A stretch of DNA of 64,000 bases from the NCBI RefSeq assembly GCF_051020975.1, contig NC_135037.1, positions 2,356,001 through 2,420,000 on the forward strand, written 5' to 3'. Positions 32,201-47,200 of the stretch are shown here, piece by piece; within the stretch, counting starts at the first letter, position 1; every line of letters starts with the position of its first letter. Under the pieces are notes generated by a model. It was not told where the DNA came from, searched no databases, and worked only from the letters and a program-made list of their open reading frames with translations. This stretch comes from Osmia lignaria lignaria (lineage: Eukaryota; Arthropoda; Insecta; Hymenoptera; Megachilidae). The translations under genes and the position numbers were made by a program.

Positions 32201-35200
32201 GTCCTTTTTATATTGAACTATCAACCACGTGAAAGTTCAATTAATCTTGCCAGATTTTAGTTGTTTTTGAGATTGTCTTGCGTCATCGTATACTGCGCGA
32301 ATAATGCCTCTATTAGTGTGGAAAGCCGATAACATGGACCATAAATGATTATGTGGTTAGAAACGACATTCATCCTCAGTGAATCGGAACGGGCCCACTT
32401 GTTAAACGTTTATTTCTTATTCATGGTTTAATTAAATTCGTATGATATTATGCGGCAATCGATTCATATCTATCCGATGAATGGGAGTGTGAATGATAGA
32501 TACCTAGCCGACCAATGATCAAAAAATGATACGAGAATCGATATCGGTGAACGAGCGAAGCGTAATAATTACATAAGGGTCGATCGAATATAGGGTGGCT
32601 GTATACCAAGGTACAAGTGGAATGATCTACATCATTCGGAAATCGAACACAAGCAATACGTACCGGAAGACTCTTCGAGCCGCAGGAGGATGTCCGCCAG
32701 GCCACCTGGTTATCGCGCATCCTGGGCAATTCATTATCAGTTTGCCGTCTTCTGGGCTGAAAATCGCTATCCTCCTAATAACATGACCTACAAATGGAAG
32801 CAATTTAAGACATCCGCTCTACTCTTTACTCAATAATGAATTGCTACTTGAGGAATTAAATAATTGTTTGAAGACCATCTCCTTTTCAATAAAATCGCAA
32901 TCGCACTCGCACTTGTATCGTGCAAATTTCAATCTTGTCTTTCCTCTAAAACAACATTATTCAGGATTTCAATTTCACGAGAAACGTACACTTTAATTAT
33001 TTTGATTTCGCCGTTGCCTCAGAAGGCTTGCTTCGTACCAGTAAGTCGACGAAATGAATCTGAAGCTTACGATAAGACGGTAATAATTTCTGTACCGTAC
33101 GAGGAAAATACCAGCCCATTGAAAGCCACAAACGAGACGATATTGGGATTTTTTTCTCATCAGCTTAATGATAGTAGGCGGATAATGATACTCTCTTCGT
33201 CCTACCCTTGCTTTTTCCATACCTATTTTCGAGGATCGAAGGTAAAAGAGGTCGAGTCGATGATTTTTTAAATTTTCCATTCGTGATAACAGTCGATACA
33301 CTTGTATTTTTTGGTTTTAGAAGTGTACCGTGTCTGTATTTTTCCGTGAATTGAATTAATTTTTTATTAATATTTTCGTTTTTCTGTAGATCGATATCAA
33401 TCTGAGGCAACTATACAATTACTTCAGATTTATTTCATCGCTGAAAAAACGGATATTCGTAATTTATGCCCCTTTGTTCTTTTTACGAGCATCGAAAAAG
33501 TTCATTTTCCGTTATCGTTCGTAGCTGTTTCGTGAAGGAGCGAAGCAATTAGTATTGAAGATTGTTTCAACTCGAGAGGAGGAAATTATCGGACGTTGCG
33601 GTACCATTCATCATTGTCTGGAATACTTGATTGAGTTTACGACGCGAACAAAATAGGACATCGTTGTTTTCTGACTCTCTGTTTATTCACTTTACATCAT
33701 TGCAGATTTTCTCAGACAAAATTTTCCTTTATTCATTATTCGTGAGTGGTACGGAATCAGTAGGAAGACCCAAATTTCTTGTCTTAGAAAGAGTGCATCT
33801 TTCCTGATCAAACTTTTTTAAAGGACAGAATTAATCAGGACATGGCCGGAACCAGAACAAATACTATTAATCCCGTGACTTTGGACTTTCAGTCAATCTT
33901 CATTTGCAGTATAATAAGATTTCACAAACTTGGAAGAATCGTTACGATCTTCGTGAAAAGAATATTTACGGTGCCAAGACGTTGAGATAAAGTAACTGGC
34001 TGCCAACTATTATCTTTATACATCTTTTTTCTTTTTGATAATCTGTCAGTTCAGTTTCACCTACTTTCCAGCGAATAAAATTACAGAAATAAAATCAGTC
34101 GCGTGACTTTCTCGAGCACAGACAATTCTGGTATACCTAATCTTGATCGTTTGACAAAGAAGGAAAAATAGCTGTCCGCGATCGACGCGTCACGCCCGAT
34201 AAAGGAAGATCAGAGTTTTCTCTTCTCTTTTCTATTATCGAGATTATGCTTGAAAGTTAAATCCAAAGGTAGCGCCAATGTGACTGTTATCCGCTACAGG
34301 ATTTGATGGATTACAACCGTAGAGCCTTGACTGTCGACCGGCCAGATGGATGAAAGAGCGTGGAAAAGGTAAACTGGAATGGAAAAAAAAGAAAAAAAAA
34401 AGAAATACAGAACAACGGTAACGGTAACCAGAGGTAAAGAAGCAAGCAGTTGATAGTATCCAATTTGTCTGAACAAGGCGAAGGTTCTTTGTGTTCAACT
34501 ATCGTTGGCGGAAATTCGTGCCAGTTCGTTGACTCTATCAGAAATCGATGCTCGAAAGGTTGATCAGAAAAAGAAGTTCTTCTTCGTAGCTCGTGCAAGG
34601 TTAACGAGCCGAACCATCAACGATCGCTCAACCACGAATGGTTCACGAGCGAGTAAGAATTGCGTGAAAATGCCCGGAAAATCGCTCAATTTCCAACGCT
34701 ACCTTGCTTTTGGGATGTAACCATATAAGGAGAACACAGTAACTTTCAAGTTCTATGGAAACGTTTTCCTCGAAAACAAAGATCTTTCGGCCCGTTCGAT
34801 ACGAGTACACGTTGAAGAAATAAAGGTTCTCCCAACGGGACGATCAGGAGGAACTGGGTAAAGAGCTTGAGAGGTTGTTCTTGTAAATACGGCGAGGAAA
34901 TTGCGGGATTCGGGCAGTTTTCAGCTTCTTTAAAGCTCGAGGTACAGGTATGCTGGATACAGAAGCTTTTAACCCTTTCGTTGCGGACGACGTGTATATG
35001 GGTGCTTGAAAATCAACATATAATAGCAAAAATTCATGTACTATATGAGACTGGTAAAGTATAAAGAAAGGAAAGGAAAGGCGAAGAAAATGAAGAAAAT
35101 GAAGAAAATTCTTCCTGGTAGCTAAGAAATAATGCCGGTTAAAGCAATGCAAGTGATTTCCGACAATTTACACGAGTAACATTTGTCGCGGTAGAATTTG

Positions 35201-38200
35201 TCGGAAAAAAAGCCGTACACGATATTCATTGGACGTGTTACGAGGTTGCTTCTTCGTTGGAACGACGATTAATACCGACTCGGGCGTAATACATTCCAGC
35301 TTCTCTTGTTTTCTATCTCCACTTTTTCTCCTTTCTCGGGCACGCTCCCTTTCGCTGCCGTTCGATTCCTGAGGGTCCTTCTCTCATTAATTATTCATCG
35401 ACTTCTTACCGACATCCGCCAGGTAGAATGGCAAACATCTTTGGTCGTGTTCGCACGAAGCTCACGCCGATCTCGTTTCATGCTTTGGATCGTGGAGATC
35501 CGGCAAGACCGCAGTCCTGTGCGGTGGCGGGCACACAGAAAACCACCTACCCGCCACACTAGCAAAGTCCTTATGGCTCTTTCGACTCCAGTTCCCACGC
35601 TAGAAGCTTTCCAACTCGTCGACGCGTAACCTTCGCCTCGAAATCTAATTAATTTATAGTTAAACTCGTTTTCCCTAATTTAATACAGATCGATGGAACT
35701 CTTCTTGCCATGTTATCGTAGGCCAGTCAAAAGTTCATGAACGACGGGTCAAATAAGAATTACATATTTGCCATTTTCTTTTTTTTGTATGCGCCGATTT
35801 ATTCTCGTATTCAGACCGTGCTAAGTAAGTGCTTAAGGGGTATCGATAACCAGTCAATCCATCACGGAACGTTTAAACTTATCAATATCTTCTTCTCGAG
35901 AAGATAATCTATTACGGTGGAACGTTCATAGATCTTCCTCCGGCAATCTCTACCGTGAATCATTTCATGTAACCCGTATGCTGTTTCTTGCAACAGCGTT
36001 AATTACGTTCTCGCCCTATCGTAAACGCATATCGAATTCATGGCTAGGCAAGTACGTGGCAGCTTTAATTGTCTCATGTTTGGACAATCTCGGCACGGAG
36101 CGTGCACGCTCGATCCAGTGTCAAATCAGACCGAGTTTCTAGCTGAAACATCAAATTATCAGTAGCGACGGGTTCAAGTATTTCGCAAGTAGCTTCGAAC
36201 ATTATGATTCTTCACCTTTCCCTCTTGTTGCTGTTTCACTTGTCATTCATAAAGAGAGTTTGTAAAAGTTGAAATCAAATTTCGAATTCACGAAACGTTT
36301 CAACAATGAATTTATAACGCGAAACTTGGGTAATGATTTGGATTTGCAAACACATATCGAACTTTATCCCATCGCTAATTGTTATCAGAAACGGTTGGCA
36401 ACGTGCCGTTTAGTTAAAGAGCATCGAAGCAAGTGAAATGCATTGTCGAGACCCACATAAACCCGTCGAAACCGGGCAACCTATTTGGTGAATCGCGTCT
36501 TTCCACTAGTGCAGAGAAATTACTTGTTCGTTTTCGCGTTTTTCATTCTCACGTGCCGTTTCCATCGGTCGTTCTCGTTATGAAAAAAACACCAAACTGG
36601 GGCGTCCAAGTGGAGCTACGAGTCAATGAGTACACGGTCTATTTGTATGGCACTTTGTGCCGCGACCCACACCTAACCCGGGTCATTTTGTTTGAAATTT
36701 GTTTCCTAGCTGTTAAAGTGTGTGGATTGTTATTCAGAAAAATGTGAGTGCAAACAATTTGTTTGAATTATACAAATGGAAGAACGGATGAATCGAAGGT
36801 TTCGGTTGAGGGTTAAATGATCCGCGAATCGAATGGAAATTCTTAGTGCATTTCTCCGCTGATTTCCACACGATTTTCCGTGAAAGATCACATCCTAATA
36901 CCTGTCTGCGACAAGCATCAGTTATCGTTTTAAAATGAAGCCGACTAAATCATATGGAAATATAAAAGGGGTAACAGTGTCTTTAATGTGTGCATCTGCG
37001 ATCCGTAGCTAACTATTTGCCGAACGAATGCACATAGCGAACGCGTTAATAAGACGACAGCGACAGCAAACAGAAGCAGCAGTTAAACAGAGGCTCATTC
37101 TCATGAACAATTCGAACGAACGTACATACGTAGCGTGTTTAACAGTGGAATGCTCAGACAGAAACGTTAGCCAGCCGTACAGTTATCGCATCGGCTGAAA
37201 TCATATCGCTGGCCGAGCATTGAACAATGGAAGCCGTGTAAATGGGCTCATCCTTTCGTTTAAACGTGTCAGTTAACTGCGATACGAACGCGTATTCGAT
37301 ATATCCTGCGTCGTTAGAAACGTCCGACTGTCAGTGATTCGCGTTTAGACGATTTTTCGTCCTAATTGGGATAACAAGTTTTTTCCAATAATTAATTATA
37401 CACGCATGAATAATCTTTATAGCCGCAATAAAATTTTACTCACCGTGCATCTGGTAAAAGGCCGTTATACCGACACGATCGGCCCCATCGAACGAGACCG
37501 GTCCCTAAAACAAACAAACGCGTTGTTTCAATAGATGCAAAGAAACTTTATTACCATACCCGCCCTATGATGATTAAATTATTCAGAACTTTCAACGAAT
37601 GTACTTTAAATTCCCTTGGAAACATACGGTTCAAGTAACAAAGTTCGAAATATGAAGAATCACCGTTCCACGGGATAACGAGTTGGATACATAGATCCTG
37701 TAATTGATGTGTATTTTGATAGACGTGCAACATAGAAAGCAGAAAACCAACCATTATTGCCATCGCGAGTGATTGATGAAAGAGTCGGTTTGAAGCAAAG
37801 CGAAGGGAGGCTCATTAATTCTTCTTCTTCCATTCTACGCGCGTATCCGTGTGTGTCGTTATTTTCAAACCAAATTAGTTGTATAAATATTTCATAATCA
37901 TTCACGAAGGATCCTTTATGTTTTCGCCAGAATACGTTTCCCTAAAATGTTGGACGACCCGCCTAATCTGATTTTAACTACCGAATCAGTGTAGGAAGCG
38001 CTTAGGATTTCTCATTTTATACTCACCGAAACACCGATGAAACGTAGAAGCTTCAACTGTTCCAGCAATTTCAGCGCAATGTCTTTCCTCGTGTGCGTGT
38101 ATTGGCTCAGGCTTGTGTTGGCTTTGTTCAAAAGAACCTCGGTCCTCTTCACTGCGAGGGCTATCGCCCAAACCGCGTCGTACGTTTGAGCGGCGAATTT

Positions 38201-41200
38201 CGAATGTGTCACGCCTCTTTTTGCCAGTTCCGATGTAAACTTACTGCTCGTCTACGCAATTCAAAAAGACGGTGTTTTCATCGCGTTAAGAGGAAGCAAG
38301 AAATTATACGTTTCTACGCGCGTTCGACCGCGTTTACGCTCGAGGACGTTTTCATTTCTTTTCGCGAGCGAGACGAGACTCGAGCTCGCGTGTAATTTCT
38401 TGAAAACGCGCAACATTTCTTTGCCGTTCCGGGTCGATAAAGGTTTCAAGGGTAAAGGATTGAATAAAAAGCAGAGCTGTAATCTCGATATTCTCTTGAT
38501 TGCGTTTCGCGATTAAAGTCACCATTTTTTGCTAGTTTATGCGATCGGGAGTCTCGTTTCACGATACAAAAACACATTTTTCACGGAACGATAAACTATT
38601 CGTATGATTAACAGCACTACAGACGTGATAAACGTGGGTGAAATTTTATTTCGTATTATCAGGACGATGCGTGGTTAATCTGCAATTTCTATGGAAATTT
38701 CACTTGAAACGCTATCTCGTATATATTTTTGGTTAAATCCATTAACTGCTGCGTATCCGATGGCTGTACGCAGAAACGTTTACACGAATTTTCAGTGAAA
38801 CGAGGCGGCACAGTGCATCGCGACGATATTCAGGTCGTGTCGACGGAAAACTCGGCTCTTTCTGTGCATCGTTTCTCAGAGTATGTAAATAAGATGTTAC
38901 ACGTGTGTACATATGTTCGTTTTTGATTCCGATATTCGCGGGAAATAGAGATAGTACGAATTTCTATTTTCCCAAGCGTAAATATTTAGTATACTCGAAT
39001 GCTCGCGGAATTATTCATGACGTCGCGTCGTCTGAGAAAATAAAAAAATAAAGAGTCAAGCGTTTTTTCAACCGTAAGTCGCGAACAAAATCCCCTATCC
39101 TGTGTCGAAGGTGGAAAGTTGCAGCGGCGGAAGAAACGATACCAATTTCGAAGAAGATTCCGTTGGAGTTTCATCGAGAGGGAGGCTTCTTCTCCCTCGT
39201 GTAAACGTAATTAGCGACACGTGAGTTAGTCATTAGCAGGATTGCTCGGGCATGGAAAGTTCGATAGAAGGTAGTCGAGGGGCCATTATCACGCTCTGCT
39301 GCCGTGCCGTTTCTCTCAGGCCTTTAATGGACACGAAAAGAGGCCTGCCCCTGTCTCTTTATCCCAGTGATAATGACACGGTTCTACGTTTCTTCGTTAA
39401 TTCTTGTCAGTTGCATACCATGTATCACTGATACTGTTCCTCAAAGAAATTTTCAAGAGATACTAGTTACCCCCTTCGTTCCATACGAGATCGAGGATTT
39501 TCACATAGATAAGTTTCTGTAATTTTTCACTATTCAAGATGAAACGTCTATCGTAAGGAGATCTACGAGGAAGGAAATACTTACCAACCCCGAAGAACTG
39601 ATCTCATTTCCTAAGGCGGATCCGTGGCTCTTGACAATGATCAAGCCATCCAGAGTTTGCGAGAGCTGCGAGGGTGTACATTCCTCCGGTCCCGAGTGCC
39701 ACCAGTTACCCGCCATTCCTGATAGGTCGATCGTATCACCTGGCAAAATCCAAGCATAGTCGCCCCCGTGCATTCCTAACTTCCAGGCCTAACAGAACAC
39801 ACAGAGCAAAAAATTCATGAAATAGGCAATTAAGGAAAGAGACTATCATTCCGTTATAATTGAAAATTCCGAGATAATTACTGTCCTTTTTTCTCCTTTC
39901 TTCTTTGTTCGTAATTCTAGCGAAATCCGTAGAAACAGATAAGGTAAGCTTTAGAATTGGCCGTGACTGGAAGGTTTGTGCTTTTATGCTTTCTTGAATA
40001 TACGGCTAATTCGGATAAGTCTTTTATCTCCCACGAAACGGGCAGACGAATCCTTTACGGATAGATGGTTCTATGGGATGTCGCAAAAAAAAAAAAAAAA
40101 ATCGAAACGGCTCTGTCGCGTTGGGTAGGGTGAAAAAAAAAAATTGACGCGGTTTTTGAACACATTCTCAACGGGTTGCAATACGTCCAACTTCGAGGAT
40201 CGATCGTGAAACGCGACTGTCAAGGAAAAAGTTAATGGTTTCGCTCGCATTGCCAGCCAAGGGTGAAAAAAAGAATGGCTGGGAATGCAATTCGTATCTG
40301 GAAGATCGAAGCAACGCGCGTCGCGGTATGCCGGAAATATTTACGACGTTCGTGTCGGAAGGGTGGACGTTCGGTGTAATGAGAAATGACTTTGAGCAGA
40401 GGGTTGCTCTCGGACACTTGGAGAAGTCTCTGTAAAATATATCTCATCTCGCGTACCGTCCATCTTCGCCTTTCCTTTCCATCGCTTCTATCTTTCCTTT
40501 ATTCTGCTCATTGCATCGCCATTTCGACTCTGCTTATATACAAGGTGTGCCATAATATGTAGGCGCGATATAGAAATAAGCTCAGACGGAATAAACTTTT
40601 TTCTATTATTTATATGTGCTGAATTCGCTATTGAAGATATACCGAGATATTATGGCACACTCTTTGCGCAGAATGCCACGCAGCAATACAAGTGGAAGTG
40701 ACGGTGGTTCTATGCGAGAATATAAGCGTGGAATAACATTTTCTCTCTGAAGGCTTCCTCTTTGAGAAAATAAATTTTAAAAAGTTCTCCGGTACGCTTC
40801 TATTTGCCGTATTCACGATAGCAAAAGATGCGGAAGATGCAGAAGAAGGATAAGTTTACCCTCTGGTAGTTGTATTTTATCAATTTCACCAGCTATTGAA
40901 ATGTGACACCCCGCGCGTATTTCGAATGCCGTTAGATCGCGTTTTAGCGATGTCATTTGTCAGCGAGGGAGGCAAGAAACGGATCGTCACGGTATCTTAT
41001 CACGCGACGATCACGAATGATGTATCACCCTTTCCAGACGATGCAGTTTTTGCTCGTAACCAGCAAAAAGCTTTAACGCGATTCTCGATAATCAATTTCC
41101 AAGTCGTTTCAGAAAACGAACTCCCTTATCGACATTTCTGACTTCCATGAGAATCGAAAAACTCATTGCGTTGATGGAAAACTGAAGTTTCTTTGCTTCT

Positions 41201-44200
41201 TTCGCTCTTTTTATCCTTTGAGTATGACAATATTGCGTCGGGGAAAATCACCTCAAGACATTTTAATCAAAAAGATTGTTGTAGTAAAAAAGACAGTTGA
41301 GTGATTTAAAAGTATTTCTATTTCGTGAGCTAGATTTTTCATCGAGTCCCGTTCACAAATATCATAGCGTGCTGTGTATTGTAGTCAGCTGGCAAATAAC
41401 AATTGCCATCAAGCAATAACGCACTGCTAGATCAACGACTACCTTTCCCTTCATTCGAACTATTCCATTGCTCGTTACTCTCCTGATGTTTAATATTCGC
41501 GGGTCAGGATCGACCGTTTATTACGCGGATATTCAAGGTTTTTCCTCTTTCTTGTTCGCCCGCGCGTAACTAAACAAGGAACGCGGAAACGTTTCTGTCA
41601 TAAATCAACCGAAAATACAGATAACGTTTGCGCGAAAGCTCGTTGATTCGTACGGTATCGCTTACAAACAACAGCCACGTTCTTTTGTACTGTTACGTGG
41701 CTGATTCTGAACAAAATTTATCATTCAGCTTTAATTTTTCCCTTAACTGCAGATAAAGTCCTGAGAAAATTAAAATATAATTACTAGTTTGTTGAACAGA
41801 ATTTGGAATGGTCGCCCGGCATGCAGTTCGTATATATAGGAGTTCCGAATTGGGGTATGATAGGTGTCTGGGACAGGGATCGTCTGTTGTCAGCCCCACT
41901 GACGATTAAACGTCTTTTTCTCCCCTCTCCTACACTATGATATTTTTGATTACACTCACGAGAGAATCGCCGAATTTGAGCGGCGCCATTTAAACTGAAT
42001 TAAGGGCCAATTTGAATTTGTTGCGAATTCAACGATATGTCGTAAGCATGCAAATATCATGAATACGTAACGAGTGTAAATTCATCTGCTGTTTGTGCAA
42101 ATTGTTGATGGCTAGAAGCGATTTCCAGTTACCAGACCGCAGAGAGTTTCAATCCATCGGAAAAAATTGTTTTTACTTTCACTGTCGCCGTAACTCTAAT
42201 TATTAACGTATTGCCATGCTGTTCCGCTGTTATGTCAGCATTGAATTTACATTTTTATTGGTAAACTGGTGGAACACTTGGAAAGTTGTCGGGTAAACAT
42301 TCTGTTGAGAGGCTATTCGAAAGGACTGGTCTCGAAAACATAAAGTCAACAGGGGGATAATAGAAACGAGAAGCATACGTGTGTGTTTGTGGTTGACAGA
42401 GAGTGAGGCTGAGACCATGAGAGAGAGAGAGAGAGAAAGCGAGAAATTGCGTCCTACTTTGACACAATGTTCATTATTTGCTTAGCAGAGCACAGGCTGT
42501 GACCATGTGTTTGCATTTCATCGATTTTCCCGAGAAAATCGAGGCGTAACGTCCTTCGTGATGGACGAATTTCAATTCGTCGATTAGAATATAATCGGAC
42601 TGCGGGAAACGTGAATGTCGAGAAACAATGTCCTTTACGCGGTTTCAATATCGTACAAGCAGCACTGTAAAGGTGTAATTTTTTGAGAAATTGCAGTTTT
42701 ACGAGGGAGGGTTGTGAAAAATTCGTAATAGAAGTGCTGTTGGCTGCGGGAGTAAAGGGGTGCTCGTAAACGTACGGCACACCAGGTGCGAATGGTGGAC
42801 TGTTCTATTCTCGGGTAATTCGAAAGGAATTGGTGATGTACCGGGTTTTCTGGAAAGCATCGAGAACGGAGGATGAGAAATATCGAGGAAACGTTGATGT
42901 AACTGAAACGACAACGTATTTTTCTACGTTCGATAAGCTTTCGAACAAGTTGTTTCCGCGCAAGTTCGTTGGAACAGTGGCCAGCAAAATAATATCGTTT
43001 AATCGACCTCTGCTTCCCAATGTAAAAATACGCTGCTAGAAAACAATTCTGAATTTATTTTTTTAAAAAAACTCATTTAAAGATTAAAGTTTTAAATGAA
43101 TTCCAGACGGGATTTGCATAAAACTGAAGCTTACCGTTGCGCGTTGTTTTCAAAAGAAAATGACGATGTTACCTTTCTTGTGTATTACGGACCAAAAGTA
43201 CGTGACCGGCGTATCCGAAGAATATAATGTGACAAAAATAAAATCAGGTTTACGAGTTTGTACAAGTTTTTCTGGTGGGCTTACCTCACAGAATACACGT
43301 GGTGCCAGTCGCGGTGAAAAGCTCCCGATGATGATTCTCGTGTCCAACTCCTGCAACCAAATAAAACTACGTTTCAGCGTGACCGATACTCCTCTCTCCG
43401 GACGTTACTACTTTTATGGAGCTTCATCAAATTACACTACCCGGAGTAATTAGTTATGAAGTATAATTAAAGGCGCACACGAAGGACCATGACTAATTGA
43501 ATTTTCTTCCCTTGGCGTGGCTTAACGAACCCTAATGCACGGCAAATACTCTTTCAAAGTACCATCTCGCGATCTTAATGCTGATTGATACTGCGGAAAT
43601 TCGTGAATTCGCAGCGTGTAAATCGTTCACGAAGGAATTGCACGCTTGAAATCCTTGCTATAACTGGTTGCAAGCAAATGCAACTTCTCGAGCAAGACTG
43701 TAACGGTACGAGTCACGCCACGAATCTCTCGTAAAGATTGTTGAGAAGAAATTCAATGAAGCTTAAGTAGAACCGTGTCATACTTTCAAAGTTCGCAGCT
43801 GTTCCTTGTAGTCGTTCTCCGCGAACGTGATGGTAGCGGTGCACGTGATATTCGCCTGCTCCAGTTCTGTGACTAGATCGTTTACAGCCTGAAACGGACA
43901 AACAGACACGTGACGTTGTCGCCTCGAAACAGACAGATTTCAAACTTATTCGCTACGTGTTTCGCTTATCAGTTGCTTTGTAGTAATCGCACGAAACTTT
44001 GCTGTATAATCAGGGATTTACTTTCGGATACAATTTCTGAAATTTAAGGATTTCAACTGTAAGGTCAAAGGGCGGAACAAGCCTCTCGGAAAGTCGGGGG
44101 TTAAAGAAATTTGTGACGTTAAAAGTTCAACGTTTATCATTTTAAAAACTTTAACTTTTCACGTCGAATAAAGTTTCGCGGAAATTAGGTTCCCGAGTTT

Positions 44201-47200
44201 CTCCGTAGGCAGATTCAGAATTTTCTTTCTGCCTTTATCTTTTCAATTATTTTCTGACTAAATTAAATTCGTAGCACGGATGATTATTTGATGTTTCGTA
44301 CCGGTCAACCTATAAAATTCTCGGCAGCTTACCAGAGAATACATGTCACCGGTTTGCGAGAGAGCCGTCACCGTGTCCCATCCGAAATGCTTGATCAGCG
44401 CTATCCTGGCGGAATTGTGGCTCGAATCCGGTGCTACGGTTCGCAGGAACAACGGGAACTCGGTGGAATCCGAGAGTGCAGGTGCGGTGGATCCAAAGGA
44501 GACTTGAATCACGTTCCAGTAGGGTACGATCTTGGCCAAGGTTTCCGTGACCTCGGAACAAGCGGTGCCCAGCAGCAGAGGTATCAGATCGTTTTTCTTC
44601 GCCGAGTACAAAGCGTGGAAGAATCTATCTACCGCCACTCCTGGATCGCACTAAAAACAAACATTAAAATAATTTAATATTTATCGTCTATGATGACCAA
44701 GTACATGACACAAATATTTATAATTAAATTCCTGAGAAAATTCCTTGCAATATGAGCGATGGCCCCCTATGGAAATTAAAGCGTTACTGACGTACGAGCG
44801 GTATGGTAATCAAGGTGTTAATTTAACGTGTTAAATATTAGAATGTTTCGTCCTTATACCTCAAAGACATACATAAGCTGAAAAATTCAAAGTTGAATCA
44901 GATAAATCCACGTCAGAACGTAACGTTTCCATTCCATGGGTATTATATCGTTGAAGAAACACGAAATCACGGTTTACAGAACACGGGTCGACGACAGAAC
45001 TCTCCTGAGAGAGTAGACGTGCTTCGTGTAGAAAGTAAGCAATTATAAGGCAGCGTGTAACGAGAGGGAAGAAAAAAAGAAAAGGGAAAGGATCGCGAAT
45101 ACTTCTGCTAGATTTCTGTATGTTCGTTGGAAAGGTAAGGCGAGAGAAGACACGGTGAGCCTTAACGAGCAATTATTCAACGCGACCGGTGACTAGGGTG
45201 GACTTGAAAGCTCACACACATACCTTCAATGCTCCGCTGAACTAGTGGAACTTTACACCGTGACAATTTCAAGGAAAATACAGACTTCACGGCCAGACTT
45301 CGACTTGGAGTATGCAACGGACGAACGGAAAAGTAGGTTAAATGTACAACTCGAATAGTTTGATGATCAATTCGTCTCCGATGGAAGAAATTGTGTGTTC
45401 TATTTGAAATATAACAAGCATATGATGGAATTGTTGGTTATCAACAAAAGACCATCAAGACGAGAAAACACACTCTTGATTCTTTGCATTCTGTCGATAT
45501 CGTGACATGACTTCCGAAGGGTACATCGAACTAGAACGGAATACACCCATACTCTCGTGTCCTGTTGCACTCTCATTCAATTTCAAGAGGTTTCAATTCA
45601 ACTTCGGGTTGACTTTCTTCTTGAAATCGGAACTTCGTTGATGACCGACCTAGTGCGGTGCTTTTTCAGCAAAACGAATCTTTCCTCGAGATCGTCTTCC
45701 TTTTTCGCGTCCCTGGATCACGTTCGCTTTTACGATCAAAGCAGCAAACACGATTGCTGGTACAACCAAATCTGTGCATCATGCATATCCATCATCTTAG
45801 CTACGATCTAAGTTTACCCGAGACGTTTCACTCGGTTATATTCAATTGGTCGTGAATTTCAATTTTATCCACTGATCCTTTACATTCATACATAGAGACA
45901 ATCGATTCTAAGTTTTCTGAAGTTACAATCGCTCCGAATATTGTTAGAGAGGATGCATCAAAGGATGCAAGCAGAGATTAAAATTACAGATTGTACATAG
46001 CCACACGGGGAATGTAGTCTCCAACTTTCCAACAGGAATTTACGAAAGGGTACAAACATCAGAGCAAAAGGATCATATACTGCTGTTGTGCTTTTACCTA
46101 AAATTCTCTACACGTATGCGCAGGCACGCGGCGAAAGTTTTGTAATGAAAGACAAGTTCGAGGAGTAACGCGTTTAATAAGAGCGAATTAAATGGCTCAC
46201 ATTTTTCACCCGAAATCGGGCTTATTGATTCTCGATCGAATTGTTCAGCGTCCATCTTTAATCTTCTTATTCGGATCAGAGTGAACGTGACCGGACTTTT
46301 ATGGAATTCCCAATCGAAAGGAATTTCTGAAGCTACTTTTCCACGTATCATCGATGAATTTCAAAGGTTCCGTGTGAAATCAAAGATCGAAAGAAAATCT
46401 CGATCACCGTATAGCAATAATCTTATGGTAAATTATTTTTTATCTATCTGCATGTACTTTCGGTTTGAACACGTTCAATCATGGTTGAAGTCATACATCG
46501 TTTAATGAGAATCTTGCTGACGTCTTTTAATTAGAAGTTTCATTTGAACGCTAATGAGAAACGGAGGAAGATGTAAGAGGACGTTTATACCGATTTATGC
46601 AGGAACATTCGCGATCCGATGCGATGATTGCTTTTATCCAAGTATAACCAAGATCATGAGGCTTTATAAAAGTTTGAACAACCTTGCATAGAACTCGAAT
46701 GTTATATGTCCCTGGGAAACAAACGATCTGTTTTATAGCGGCGCCAAAATGGGAATAAAATTTCATGGCATCGATGAAATGGAATATCGAGCAAAAATGG
46801 CAAGGAAAAAAGAATGACCAGCGATCTGTTTTCTACGAACAGAAATATCGTAGAACGATTGTGAGTTTCAACTCGCTGTTTCAACGTTATTACCATTTAC
46901 AATAGAAACTAATATATTGAAATCGTTTTAATGGCTTTAGCATGTTGGTCGAAGTGCCATTGGTGTTCATTAAACATTATAAATTATAAATCCAGAAAGT
47001 AGTGTGTAGGTGGTAATAGTATTTCAGTCTTGTTGTGACTATCCTGCATTATGAGCGAAGCGCGTCAAGCGAGTAAGTAGTAACGTCCGAATATAGTCAG
47101 ACATCAGACTGCTCTCGGTGCGCGCAAATCGTTTAGTAATCATAAATATCACCTTTCCATGCATGGAAAGAGCGCACTGAATTATTAATACGTTCACTAC

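Larger units (their letters stand above)
39789..43284 (-). other. GABA-B-R3 intron 4
   Basis: 3.5 kb. Holds a small inverted-repeat element (40543-40663) and a GA microsatellite (42418-42438), both listed separately; no exon seen. Confidence 0.75.
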
